A DNA stretch of 64,000 nt. Source: Enorma burkinafasonensis (lineage in GTDB: Bacteria; Actinomycetota; Coriobacteriia; Coriobacteriales; Coriobacteriaceae). The DNA lies in contig NZ_LR597505.1 in NCBI RefSeq assembly GCF_902150035.1, forward strand, positions 1-64,000, in the 5' to 3' direction. Below are positions 1 through 9,408 of this stretch, in pieces. The translations under genes were made by a program, and so were the position numbers. Under the pieces are notes generated by a model, which was not told where the DNA came from, made no database searches, and worked only from the letters and a program-made list of their open reading frames with translations. The first letter of the stretch is position 1, and each line of letters opens with the position of its first letter.

Positions 1-470
1 TCGTCTCTTCCCTGGCGAGGAGGGCGCGCTCCCGCGCATTCTCCCTCTCCCGCCTCGCGGTATCCGGTTCCCAAGGTACCCGCCTGCGCGGCTCGGCGCC
101 GCGCGGCAAGGAGATATATTGCCAGAAATCCTGAGGGCTGCAAGTGTCGATTGATGCCTTCACATTTCCGTCACATATCCTCTTCTTTGGGCTTTTCCTC
201 CGCTCGAACGTCTCTCTATATATGTTCGATCGTCTTGGCGGTGGCTCTTCGCTTCGCCCTCTTATATCTCTATGAGACCGATCTGCGATGAGCTGCACTT
301 TTCGCGGCTTTGCCCTTGCGGCAGACGAGTAACGCCCCACTCACCCACCGCCAAGAGACGCGAGGCCTTCTTCTTTCGGCCGCTTCAGGGCCCTCGATAT
401 GAAGGTCGCCGGTTCCGGGAGGCGTTCCGCCCTGATCAGCCCTCTTTTGCGGCTGCGTGCCGCTGCAATA
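1..470. other. Non-coding left edge, no gene recognised
   Basis: I see no convincing coding region here. The only long open frame, starting at about 272 on the plus strand, runs on through the antisense of rplT and has no recognisable product. The stretch contains scattered GC-rich inverted repeats and one AT-rich patch near 220-275, but nothing I can name. It probably separates the ribosomal protein operon from a gene outside the window. Confidence 0.5.
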
Positions 471-498
471 AAAAAGGCACCGGATCCCGGTGCCTTTT
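471..498 (-). terminator. Rho-independent terminator of infC-rpmI-rplT
   Basis: An 8-bp perfect stem (ggcaccgg/ccggtgcc) with a 3-nt loop is flanked by an A-run on one side and a T-run on the other. It can therefore work in both directions. It lies about 50 bp after the rplT stop and ends that operon. Confidence 0.85.
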
Positions 499-544
499 GA
501 ATCGGCCGCCCCACGGGGGCGCCGACGATACGCTGAGCGGAGCC

Positions 545-904
545 TTAGGCCTCGAGCGCCTTCTTGGCGATGGCGGCGAGCTCGTTGAAGCTCTCGATGT
601 CCTCGTAGGCCATCTGGGAGAGCACCTTGCGGTCGAGCTCGATGCCGGCGAGCTTCAGGCCGTGCATGAACTGGGAGTAGGAGATGTCGTTCATGCGGGC
701 GGCGGCGTTGATGCGGGTGATCCAGAGGCTGCGGATCTCGCGCTTCTTGTTGCGGCGATCGCGATACTGGTACTGGAGCGAGTGCTGGACCTGCTCCTTG
801 GCGTGCTTGTACGTACGGGAGGCAGCGCCGTAGTAGCCCTTGGCCTGCTTCATGATGGTGCGATGGTGCTTACGGGCGTTGAGAGCGCGCTTCACACGTG
901 CCAT
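545..904 (-). CDS. rplT: 50S ribosomal protein L20
   Basis: This 119-residue protein matches L20 in length and sequence. It starts MARVKRALNARKH and carries the conserved lysine/arginine-rich N-terminal helix that threads into 23S rRNA in early 50S assembly. The central YRDRRNKKREIR and WITRINAA stretches are typical of the family. It is the last gene of infC-rpmI-rplT, the usual bacterial order. In several bacteria L20 represses this operon by binding its leader mRNA, and a candidate leader structure is present upstream of infC here. A terminator follows. Confidence 0.98.
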   Translation of the reverse strand: MARVKRALNARKHHRTIMKQAKGYYGAASRTYKHAKEQVQHSLQYQYRDRRNKKREIRSLWITRINAAARMNDISYSQFMHGLKLAGIELDRKVLSQMAYEDIESFNELAAIAKKALEA

Positions 905-953
905 ATCTGATCAACTCCTAGTCTTGGTATCTAAAGGTCGGCGGGAGGTCGCG

Positions 954-1145
954 TTACGCGAGGCGCGAAGCGACGGTCTTGCGGTCAGCGGCGGAAACGG
1001 TGGTCTCCTGGCGGAAGCCGCGCTTGCGCTTGGTGGTCTTCTTGGTGAGGATGTGGCTCTTGTAGGCCTTGCCGCGGACCAGCTTGCCGGTACCGGTGAG
1101 ACGGAAGCGCTTCTTGGTTCCGCTGTGCGACTTCATCTTGGGCAT
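954..1145 (-). CDS. rpmI: 50S ribosomal protein L35
   Basis: The 63-residue basic protein begins [20 protein letters not shown], the standard L35 start, and has the family's usual length. L35 is a structural protein of the large ribosomal subunit. It lies between infC and rplT in the same direction with short gaps, so it is co-transcribed with them. A good Shine-Dalgarno (aaggagaa) precedes the ATG. No anomaly was seen. Confidence 0.97.
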   Translation of the reverse strand: MPKMKSHSGTKKRFRLTGTGKLVRGKAYKSHILTKKTTKRKRGFRQETTVSAADRKTVASRLA

Positions 1146-1178
1146 GTTCTTCTCCTTAATCGCTTATACGACGTTTCG

Positions 1179-1739
1179 TTAGTCGTTCTTGCTCTCGTCG
1201 TTTTCGGGCTTCTCGTCGAAGGCGCCCTTGATCGGGGCGAGCAGCATGAGCATGTTGCGGCCCTCGAGCTTGGGCTGCGACTCGACGGTGGCGTAGGGCT
1301 TCAGGTCCTCGGCGAGGCGCTCGAGCACGTTGAGACCCTGCTCGGGATGCGCCATCTCGCGGCCGCGGAACATGATCGTGATCTTCACGCGCGCGCCCTT
1401 CTTGAGGAAGCGCAGCACATGCCCCTTCTTGGTCTCGTAATCGCCCACGTCGATCTTCGGCCGGAACTTCATCTCCTTGACCTCGACCTTGGACTGGTTC
1501 TTACGAGCCTGCTTGGCCTTCATCGCCTGCTGGTACTTGAACTTACCGTAGTCCATGACCTTGCAGACCGGCGGGTTCGCGTTCGGCGCGATCTCGACCA
1601 GGTCGAGACCCTGCTCGTCAGCGACACGCTGCGCATCGCGGATGCCGAAAAGGCCCAGCTGGGAGCCATCGACACCGATCAGGCGGCACGTGGTCGCGGT
1701 GATCTCGTCATTGATGCGGGTGTCATCGTGCTTAGCTAT
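1179..1739 (-). CDS. infC: Translation initiation factor IF-3 with an ATA start codon
   Basis: IF-3 binds the 30S subunit and rejects wrong start codons. Starting at the first ATG (1556) would give only 125 residues and lose the N-terminal domain. Reading the frame upstream gives RINDEIT, LIGVDG, GLFGIRDA and NPPVCKVMDYGK, all IF-3 hallmarks, back to an ATA codon at 1737-1739. That codon sits 8 nt after a strong GGAGG. From ATA the protein is 186 residues, the normal IF-3 length. Near-cognate starts (usually AUU) are a known infC feature that lets IF-3 control its own translation. An in-frame TGA upstream closes off other starts. rpmI and rplT follow. Confidence 0.93.
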   Translation of the reverse strand: MAKHDDTRINDEITATTCRLIGVDGSQLGLFGIRDAQRVADEQGLDLVEIAPNANPPVCKVMDYGKFKYQQAMKAKQARKNQSKVEVKEMKFRPKIDVGDYETKKGHVLRFLKKGARVKITIMFRGREMAHPEQGLNVLERLAEDLKPYATVESQPKLEGRNMLMLLAPIKGAFDEKPENDESKND

Positions 1740-1746
1740 TTTCGGT

Positions 1747-1792
1747 ACCTCCTTCGTAACGAAAAGCCCGGTGCCTCAACAGCGACCGGGCT
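1747..1792 (-). promoter_or_regulatory. infC leader: attenuator hairpin and ribosome binding site
   Basis: On the minus strand an 8-bp perfect stem (AGCCCGGT/ACCGGGCT, loop of 12) is followed at once by TTTTC. Then comes the AAGGAGGT Shine-Dalgarno at 1747-1754 and the ATA start of infC. A terminator-like hairpin directly before the infC ribosome binding site has the layout of an L20-type leader attenuator. The assignment rests on position and structure only. Confidence 0.65.
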
Positions 1793-1962
1793 CATCAACC
1801 TCAAACCGGGAGCGGCGATGCCCTCCCGAACGTTCAGTTGTGATGACCAGACAGCTGCCGAAGCGCCGAAAGGTGGGGGCTTGCGCCCCACTTTGGCATC
1901 GCTTGCGCGACGCGGAGTGCATGTTACCACACTTCGCATGCGTCCATGACATCATCATGGAA

Positions 1963-2049
1963 TGGTGCCCGAGGCGAGGATCGAACTCGCACGCTGTTGC
2001 CAGCGGCAGATTTTGAGTCTGCTGCGTCTGCCAATTCCGCCACTCGGGC
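1963..2049 (-). tRNA. tRNA-Leu (anticodon CAA)
   Basis: An 87-nt class II tRNA. The 7-bp acceptor stem GCCCGAG/CTCGGGC has discriminator A and an encoded CCA. The D-loop reads TGGCGGAATTGGCAGACGC, as usual for leucine tRNA. The anticodon loop CTCAAAA gives anticodon CAA, and there is a long variable arm and a GTTCGAT T-loop. It decodes UUG. Confidence 0.95.
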
Positions 2050-2101
2050 ATTATCGCGACACGACGATGCGCGGATTGCCGGGATATCGTATCACAAGGG
2101 C

Positions 2102-2311
2102 CTAGGGAAGCCAACGGCGATCGTCGTCGGCGTCGTCCCCTCGGCGGATGCTGATCTTGAGCTTGCCCATGGCGACGAGCACCACGAGCGCGATGAGGAC
2201 GAACGGGATCAGACGGAGCGCGCCGACGATCACCACGCCGAGGAACGACAGCACGAGCGAGATGACCGCAGCCGCGACGAGCATGACGATGAGCAGGTAG
2301 AACCAGTTCAT
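2102..2311 (-). CDS. Small hydrophobic membrane protein, unknown function
   Basis: A 69-residue protein that I do not recognise. Two hydrophobic stretches (about residues 3-28 and 31-48, rich in Leu, Val, Ile and Ala) could form two membrane helices. A charged C-terminal tail (KISIRRGDDADDDRRWLP) follows. A ribosome binding site (aggctc/aagg type) precedes the ATG only weakly. It sits alone between two leucine tRNA genes. Composition resembles its neighbours, with no sign of transfer. It is likely real because the hydrophobic pattern is protein-like, but no function can be given. Confidence 0.6.
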   Translation of the reverse strand: MNWFYLLIVMLVAAAVISLVLSFLGVVIVGALRLIPFVLIALVVLVAMGKLKISIRRGDDADDDRRWLP

Positions 2312-2335
2312 GTGGAGCCTTCCTGGGACCGGTAT

Positions 2336-2360
2336 GAAAAAGGCCCCGAGACCGGGGCCC
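2336..2360 (-). terminator. Terminator after tRNA-Leu(CAG)
   Basis: On the minus strand a stem of GGCCCCG pairing with CGGGGCC closes a short loop and is followed by TTTTT. It lies 10 bp downstream of the tRNA-Leu(CAG) gene and upstream of the small membrane protein, so it ends the tRNA transcript. Confidence 0.85.
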
Positions 2361-2370
2361 TATCATGCTA

Positions 2371-2457
2371 TGGTGCGGGCGAAAGGACTTGAACCTTCAC
2401 GGGGTTGCCCCCATATGGACCTGAACCATACGCGTCTGCCAATTCCGCCACGCCCGC
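2371..2457 (-). tRNA. tRNA-Leu (anticodon CAG)
   Basis: An 87-nt class II tRNA with acceptor stem GCGGGCG/CGCCCGC, discriminator A and an encoded CCA. It shares the TGGCGGAATTGGCAGACGC D-arm with the CAA isoacceptor 320 bp away. The anticodon loop TTCAGGT gives CAG, which reads the abundant CUG codon. A long variable arm closes on GGGG/CCCC. Confidence 0.95.
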
Positions 2458-2552
2458 GTAGCTTCGACTTCCGTCGAGAGCGCAGTTATCTTACCCTAGC
2501 ATCGCCCGTCGCGCAAGTGCCAATCTCGCGATTCTTGGCGACAGGTGCGGGG

Positions 2553-2837
2553 CTACTGCGCCATGACGGCGAGGATCTCCTGCTCGGCGGCGGGACGGCC
2601 CACGCCCGTGAGGAACGGCACGCCGCTCACGTAGGGGCAGGCGAGACCCTCGGGCGCGACGGTCGTGGCGACCAGCAGGTCGGCGTCGGCGCAGGTCTCC
2701 TTGGCCTCGGAGATCGCGCACTGGACGATCTCGTACTGGCCCTCGTAACCGTTATCGTTCAGCAGGGTGGACACCTTCTGCGCCACGGCGGTCGAGGTGG
2801 CGATACCGGAACCGCACGCAAGAACGATCTTCTTCAT
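2553..2837 (-). CDS. Orphan PTS EIIB component, galactitol-type
   Basis: A 94-residue protein starting MKKIVLACGSGIATST. The CGSGIATST loop with Cys8 is the phosphocysteine P-loop of galactitol/ascorbate-type EIIB domains, which pass phosphate from EIIA to the incoming sugar at the membrane EIIC. Length fits a free-standing EIIB. No EIIA or EIIC lies next to it; it stands alone between tRNA-Leu genes, so it must serve a permease elsewhere or be regulatory. A good ribosome binding site (aaaggag) precedes the ATG. The sugar cannot be told from this sequence. Confidence 0.85.
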   Translation of the reverse strand: MKKIVLACGSGIATSTAVAQKVSTLLNDNGYEGQYEIVQCAISEAKETCADADLLVATTVAPEGLACPYVSGVPFLTGVGRPAAEQEILAVMAQ

Positions 2838-2952
2838 GGGACAAGTCTCCTTTCGGGGATGCGAACCCGTTTAGTTTACTTCCCCGCCGCTGAATTTCCA
2901 AAGAGAAAATCGCGCGTTAAGAAAATGATGTTTGCTAGACTGTCCCATGGAC

Positions 2953-3037
2953 GGGGGCGTGGCGGAATTGGCATACGCAGGAGACTTAAAATCTCTCGCC
3001 TTCGGGATTGTGGGTTCGAGTCCCACCGCCCCTACCA
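2953..3037 (+). tRNA. tRNA-Leu (anticodon TAA)
   Basis: An 85-nt class II tRNA on the plus strand. The acceptor stem is GGGGGCG/CGCCCCT (the first pair is G-U), discriminator A, encoded CCA. The anticodon loop CTTAAAA gives TAA, which decodes UUA. It is the third leucine tRNA within about 1.1 kb and the only one facing the other way. Confidence 0.95.
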
Positions 3038-3058
3038 GTCCTTACGCCAGCCGGATTG

Positions 3059-4066
3059 CTACCGCGACAGCTCCGGCACCCAGCCGACCGTGGTCCGCGT
3101 GCCCGCAAGTACCTCGGCGACGGTCGCGCCGAGCCCCGCGAGGATGCTGTTCTCGCTCACGGTGAGCCGGTCGTAGCCCGCGGCGCGCATGAGCTCGCGC
3201 ACGATGACGGCGCCCGCCAGGATCACATGGGCCCGCTTGGGCTGGATCCCCTCAAGCTGCTTGATCTCCTCAACACGAAGGCCGCGCATCCGCTCGATGC
3301 AGCGGTCGATCTCTGCCGCGCGGAGCTCGTGGAGATGGACGAAGGCGGGGTCGTAGACCTGAAGCCCGTTCGCCATCGCGACGAGCGTGGTCACCGTACC
3401 GCCCACCGCGAGGAGCTTGGCGCCGCTCTGGGCGAGCGAGCCCCACACGGGCGCGAACTGGTCGTAGGCCCAGGCGGCCGCGCGGGCGATGTCGTCTGCC
3501 GAGGGCGGGTCGCCGTGCAGGAAGCGCTCGGTGACGCGGCGGCACCCGATATCGAGCGAGCGCGTGCGCTCGAGCTTGAGCAGGCCCGCCGCGGCGTCAT
3601 AGCATCCGACCGCGACCTCGGTCGAGCCGCCGCCCGAGTCGACGACGGCGATATGCTCGCCGGGAAGGTCGCGCGCCACGCCGAGAAACGTCAGGCGCGC
3701 CTCCACCTCACCCGGGATGACCTGCGGCACGAGGCCGATGCCGCGCAACCGCCCGAGCAGGACCTCGCCGTTCGCCGCATCGCGCGCGGCACTCGTGAGG
3801 GTCGTGCACACCGCGACCGCGCCGAACGCGCGGATCTCCTCCGCGAACCCCTCGCAGGCGGCGGCTACGCGCTCGATCGCACCGGGACTCAAGAGCCCCG
3901 TCGCGTCGACCCCCTCGCCCAGGTCGGTGATGACGGTGTGCTTGCGGACGGCGACGACGCGGTCCCCCTCGACCTCGGCGAGGGAGAGGCGCGACGACAC
4001 CGTCCCCAGGTCGATGGCCGCGATCGGGATGCCGCGCCCGGCTGCGCCAACGGAATCGGCCATCAT
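3059..4066 (-). CDS. Ppx/GppA family phosphatase
   Basis: Exopolyphosphatases and pppGpp phosphatases of the ASKHA fold. The 335-residue product has the three phosphate-binding motifs: IDLGTVSSRL near the N-terminus, DSGGGSTEV in the middle and AVGGTVTTLVAM further on. It is a short form without the C-terminal HD-like domain of E. coli Ppx. Start chosen at the ATG-ATG pair (4061-4066) because GAGAGGA lies 4 nt upstream and upstream frame sequence overlaps the divIC gene. The gene follows divIC by 13 bp, so both are probably co-transcribed. Whether it acts on polyphosphate or pppGpp cannot be decided here. Confidence 0.9.
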   Translation of the reverse strand: MMADSVGAAGRGIPIAAIDLGTVSSRLSLAEVEGDRVVAVRKHTVITDLGEGVDATGLLSPGAIERVAAACEGFAEEIRAFGAVAVCTTLTSAARDAANGEVLLGRLRGIGLVPQVIPGEVEARLTFLGVARDLPGEHIAVVDSGGGSTEVAVGCYDAAAGLLKLERTRSLDIGCRRVTERFLHGDPPSADDIARAAAWAYDQFAPVWGSLAQSGAKLLAVGGTVTTLVAMANGLQVYDPAFVHLHELRAAEIDRCIERMRGLRVEEIKQLEGIQPKRAHVILAGAVIVRELMRAAGYDRLTVSENSILAGLGATVAEVLAGTRTTVGWVPELSR

Positions 4067-4079
4067 GCGGTCCTCTCGC

Positions 4080-4916
4080 CTATTCGCCGGTCGAGGCGAC
4101 CGACTGCCCTTCGGCACCCTGGTAGAAGAAGAGCGCATCGAGCATCCTGATGTACCACGGCGCGTCCTCGACCACCGCCTGCTCGGCAGCCTCGACATCG
4201 GCCGAGGTCATCGGCTCGTCCTCGCCATCCTCGGCAGGCTGCTCCGCGGGGGCGGCGTCCTCTGCGGCATCGGCGTCCTGCGCCGCCTGGCCCTCCGCAT
4301 CCGCGTCCGTGTCCGCGGCGTCATCGCCCGCGGCGGCATCCTCCGCCGGGGCGTCCGACGTGTCCGCAGAGCCCTCGGCTGCGTTCGGCGCCGCATCGTC
4401 CTCGAGCCCCACGACATCGATGACGCGCTCGCCCGGCATGACGAGCCCCAGGTCCTCGCGCGCCGCGCGCTCGATGCCCTCGGTCGAGAGCAGGCCGTCG
4501 ACATGGGACTCGAGCCGCTCGTTGTACTCGTTGCGGATCTCGAGCTGCTGGTCGAGCACCATGCCCGTACGGTAGGCGGCATAGAGGTCGCGCACCGGGA
4601 AGTAGATGCTCACCAGCACGACCGCCGCGACCGCGGCATAGAAGATGGGCTTCGTGGAGCCGGTGGTGAGCGAGTAGATGAACTGGACGACGCGGTTGTC
4701 CGCCGCGTACCTCATGAACGAGGAGCGCTTGGCGGAAGATTTGGCCGCGGTGCCTCGCTTCGCGCCCGACGCGCCGCGCCCGGCGGCACCCGCCCGGCGC
4801 GCGCCGCCCGCGCCCAGCCTCGACGCGGCGGCGGAAAGGTCGCCCGTCGCGGCGGCGGAGCCGGCGCGCTCGCCCGCGCGCCCGCGAGAGGTCCGGTTGT
4901 CTCGATAGGTTCCCAT
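4080..4916 (-). CDS. DivIC/FtsB-like septum protein with long tails
   Basis: The 278-residue protein has a basic, Ala/Gly/Arg-rich cytoplasmic N-terminus (about 1-90), one membrane helix (about 90-107), then a coiled-coil-like stretch with GMVLDQQLEIRNEYNERL and a DLGLVMPGE motif. That order is the FtsB/DivIC signature; these proteins bridge FtsL and FtsQ at the division septum. A very acidic low-complexity segment (about 180-250, Asp/Glu/Ala) follows, which is much longer than usual. Start at 4916 fits an aagg ribosome binding site and ends the antisense-looking upstream frame. It lies downstream of eno, as divIC often does in actinobacteria. Confidence 0.85.
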   Translation of the reverse strand: MGTYRDNRTSRGRAGERAGSAAATGDLSAAASRLGAGGARRAGAAGRGASGAKRGTAAKSSAKRSSFMRYAADNRVVQFIYSLTTGSTKPIFYAAVAAVVLVSIYFPVRDLYAAYRTGMVLDQQLEIRNEYNERLESHVDGLLSTEGIERAAREDLGLVMPGERVIDVVGLEDDAAPNAAEGSADTSDAPAEDAAAGDDAADTDADAEGQAAQDADAAEDAAPAEQPAEDGEDEPMTSADVEAAEQAVVEDAPWYIRMLDALFFYQGAEGQSVASTGE

Positions 4917-5050
4917 AAGCGCCTTGTACGATTGAGGTGTGGTTATGCGCAGCCCTATCTTATACCAAGCGCAAGGCGGGCGGCGCCCTGAAGGGTCACC
5001 GCCCACCCAAAGATGCACCGCTTGCGCACAACCGGCTCCGAGCGGAGCCG

Positions 5051-6577
<1,527 letters not shown>

Positions 6578-8047
6578 CTACGCGATTCCGGTCATGAGCA
6601 GTACGACCCCACCTGCCGCCATGGCGCAAACCGCGGCGACCAGCAGGCGGTCCACACCCGAGAACACGCGGGTCTCGCCTGCGCTCCTATGCGCCCTGTA
6701 GTAGAACGGGATGCCGACCACCCACAGGATGCTGCAGAGCATGATGTAGGAGAAGCCGGAGACGAACATGGCGAACAGGTAGTATGCGAGGCCCACAATC
6801 CCCAAGACCAGATTCCTGGTCCGTCCAGGCGCCTCGGGATGGTCGAGAGTGTACCTGATCTGATACAGGTTGATGAACACCCACACGATCAGGATGGCAG
6901 ACGAGCTCAGACGGTAACCAAACTCATACGCATCGCTGGTGAAGTGCATCGAGATGTAGAGCAGCTGGCAGAGGAGCACGGTGATGAACAGCGAGAACGT
7001 CGCGACACCGTGCTTGTTCTTCCTCGCGAAGATCTCGGGCAGCGAGTGCTGGTCGGCAAGATAGGTTATGGACTCCGTCGGCATGAGGGTGTAGGCGATC
7101 CAGCAGCCGAATATCGAGATGATGAGGGCCGCCTGCACGAACGAGGCGCCGATCGGCCCTATGAAGTGAACGTAGAGCTGCCCGACCGACGGCTGGCCCA
7201 GCGCGACAAACTCCTCGGCCGGCATGATGCCGTAGGGCAGCACGGCGATGAGGAACTTCATGAGCGTCATGAGCGTGAGGCCCACGACCGTAGCGCTGCC
7301 CGCGACCTTGCGGTTCACCGCATGGCGCGAGAGCAGAGCGACGCTCTCGACCCCGATGAAGACCCAGATCAGGGAAAGCATGGAGTTGTTGACCTGGGAT
7401 GCCACGGAGCGAATATCGAAACCGCCTTCCGCCGCGGCCATGTTGCCGGCGTAGTTCGTCCAGAACCCCGTCGTGAAGACGCCGAAGTTGAAGCACGTGA
7501 CGGCAAGGACGATGAACAGGAGCAGCGGCACGATCTTTATGATGGTGATGACCGTGTTGACGCGCACGCTCTTCTCAACGCCCCGGCTCACCAGCGCGTA
7601 AAGCGTCCACATCACGATGCTCGCAACGATGATGGAAGGCCAGTTCGTACCGGTGTCGCCGAACACCTCGGGGAAGAACGTGCCCAGGGCGATCATCATC
7701 ATGGCGGCGAACGACACGTTCCCGACCCAGCCGCTGATCCAGTAGCCCCATGCGCTCATGTACTCCGCGAAGCCGCCGAGCGCGCGACGGGCGTAGCAGA
7801 ACAGGCCGTCGCCCTCGGGATCGCGCTCGAGCAGGTTCTTCAAACTGAAAGCGGATACGAGCGTCCCCACATAGCAGATGGCGAAGGCGATGATTGCGGC
7901 ACCCGGGGACGCGACCGTGCCGAGCTGGTAGGAGATGTCGTACACACCCGACCCGATCATCGATCCGAAGATGGTAAGCACAAGCGTCCAAAAGCCCAAG
8001 CCCCCTTGGCGGGATTCGCTCGCGGCAGGTGCAGCGGATTTGCCCAT
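6578..8047 (-). CDS. APC-family amino acid/polyamine antiporter (putative agmatine/putrescine)
   Basis: A 489-residue integral membrane protein with about 12 predicted helices. The first carries GSMIGSGVYDISYQLG, the substrate-site loop of APC antiporters of the ArcD/AguD type, which swap an imported amine or amino acid for its product. It is the last gene of the cluster after agmatine deiminase, so agmatine-putrescine exchange is the likely job; this is inferred from context. Start chosen at 8047 because AAAGGA lies 8 nt upstream; the ATG nine bases earlier sits on the ribosome binding site. Most likely under the TetR control described below. Confidence 0.85.
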   Translation of the reverse strand: MGKSAAPAASESRQGGLGFWTLVLTIFGSMIGSGVYDISYQLGTVASPGAAIIAFAICYVGTLVSAFSLKNLLERDPEGDGLFCYARRALGGFAEYMSAWGYWISGWVGNVSFAAMMMIALGTFFPEVFGDTGTNWPSIIVASIVMWTLYALVSRGVEKSVRVNTVITIIKIVPLLLFIVLAVTCFNFGVFTTGFWTNYAGNMAAAEGGFDIRSVASQVNNSMLSLIWVFIGVESVALLSRHAVNRKVAGSATVVGLTLMTLMKFLIAVLPYGIMPAEEFVALGQPSVGQLYVHFIGPIGASFVQAALIISIFGCWIAYTLMPTESITYLADQHSLPEIFARKNKHGVATFSLFITVLLCQLLYISMHFTSDAYEFGYRLSSSAILIVWVFINLYQIRYTLDHPEAPGRTRNLVLGIVGLAYYLFAMFVSGFSYIMLCSILWVVGIPFYYRAHRSAGETRVFSGVDRLLVAAVCAMAAGGVVLLMTGIA

Positions 8048-8123
8048 TGCAACCATCCTTTCTGGGGAGTCGCCACCCTGAGGCGGGCGACGCACCGCGC
8101 CGCCCGCCTACGTGTTGCCGGCG

Positions 8124-9359
8124 CTATTTCTGGATGTTCTTCGTAGCGCAGTGGATGCCGCCACCGCGGATGTTGAGCGCCATGGAGTTGATGGGGACCA
8201 CGGTACGGTCGGGGTAGGCCTCGCGCAGCACCGCCATGGCCTCCTCGTCACGCTGACGGATCGCATCGGGCTTTCCGGGGGCCCAGTAGCTCTGCGCCAC
8301 CACGACGTCGTTGCACACGAGATAGTTGATGTAGCTCATGGCGGGCATCATGACGATCTCGCCTTCCGGCATCGGCGTGCCGTCATCGAGGAGGGGCTCC
8401 TCGTTCTCGGCGAATCGCTTGCCCCACGTGCGGTTCGTCCAGTCCTCGGGCGTGGTCACCACATACTCGGGAACGGGGGCGGGGATGCGGATGATCTTGA
8501 TGGGGTTCCCCTCAGCATCCGTCTCGTTCTTGAGTACCTCGTACGCGGCGTCGCAGCGCTCCTTAGTGATGCGGGCGCTCTCGAGCTCGGCCGCCTCCTC
8601 GTCGCTCACCTCGAGAAGCAGGACCGTGTTCTTGTCCACGAAGCGCGCGAGCTCATCGATATGCCCGTTCGCGGACCCGGAGCGATACACCGGCTTGCCG
8701 TCGATGTAGTCGAGCACGCCGAGCGTCGAGGGCTCCTCCTCGTAATGGCACTGCGGGAGCCAGATGATCTTCTCGAGGTTGAAGACACGCTTGAACTCCT
8801 CCTCGACCTCTTCCTTGGTCATGGAGCCGTTACGCTTCGCGACCTCCGTCTCCTCGATGGCCATCATCACGCCGGCGCCGTTGAACTCCTTGTCACCGCC
8901 CTCGGAGATGAGGCAGGACTCGACGATGTCGTAGCAGCCCAGCTCTACCGCAGCATGCGGGGCGAACTTCTTGCAGAGGAGCGACATGTCGCTGTCCTCC
9001 TCGCCCATGCCGTACATGTCGAAACGGAAATGGACCAGGCGCTTCTCGCCCTCCTCGTTCTTGATGATGTCCGGGCCGTAATCGCGCATCCAGTGCATCA
9101 TGTCCGGGATCTGGGTGATGGTGACCTGATCGAGGTCGATCCCGCCTTCGGTCAGGATCTCACGGCAGCGGTCATAGGTTCCCGGCCAACCGCAATTGAT
9201 GACCAGGTTGTCCACATGGCCGAGCAGGGCTTTGACGACCTGGTGCATGACGGCCTCGGTGTACATGCCCTTGACCGGCTCGATGATGCGCGGCCAGCCG
9301 ACGATGACGGTTTCCTGCGGCTCGAACTCGCCGGCATAGCGATAGGTATTTGCTTCCAT
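8124..9359 (-). CDS. aguA: Agmatine deiminase family protein
   Basis: Converts agmatine to N-carbamoylputrescine and ammonia. The 411-residue protein belongs to the PAD_porph/agmatine deiminase fold: WPRI near the N-terminus, HWMRDYGPDII, GGDKEFNGAG, a GHIDELARFV histidine motif, and C-terminal GGGIHCATKN with the catalytic Cys. The ATG at 9359 has GGAGG 5 nt upstream; an upstream in-frame ATG lacks one. It lies between the NhaC-like carrier and the APC antiporter in the same direction. It is somewhat longer than the roughly 370-residue enzymes, with inserted acidic helices in the middle, so a related substrate such as a peptidyl or free guanidino compound is possible. Confidence 0.85.
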   Translation of the reverse strand: MEANTYRYAGEFEPQETVIVGWPRIIEPVKGMYTEAVMHQVVKALLGHVDNLVINCGWPGTYDRCREILTEGGIDLDQVTITQIPDMMHWMRDYGPDIIKNEEGEKRLVHFRFDMYGMGEEDSDMSLLCKKFAPHAAVELGCYDIVESCLISEGGDKEFNGAGVMMAIEETEVAKRNGSMTKEEVEEEFKRVFNLEKIIWLPQCHYEEEPSTLGVLDYIDGKPVYRSGSANGHIDELARFVDKNTVLLLEVSDEEAAELESARITKERCDAAYEVLKNETDAEGNPIKIIRIPAPVPEYVVTTPEDWTNRTWGKRFAENEEPLLDDGTPMPEGEIVMMPAMSYINYLVCNDVVVAQSYWAPGKPDAIRQRDEEAMAVLREAYPDRTVVPINSMALNIRGGGIHCATKNIQK

Positions 9360-9408
9360 GATGTCCTCCAAGTTCAAATGACGTTACGGATGCCCGCCAG
9401 CTCGTCGA

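Noticed and set aside
1-130. T-box or other riboswitch at the left edge
   Set aside because: GGTACC-rich stems are present, but no T-box core or other known riboswitch element could be matched.
4220-4420. GC-rich repetitive DNA near 4.3 kb
   Set aside because: It encodes the acidic low-complexity tail of the DivIC-like protein.
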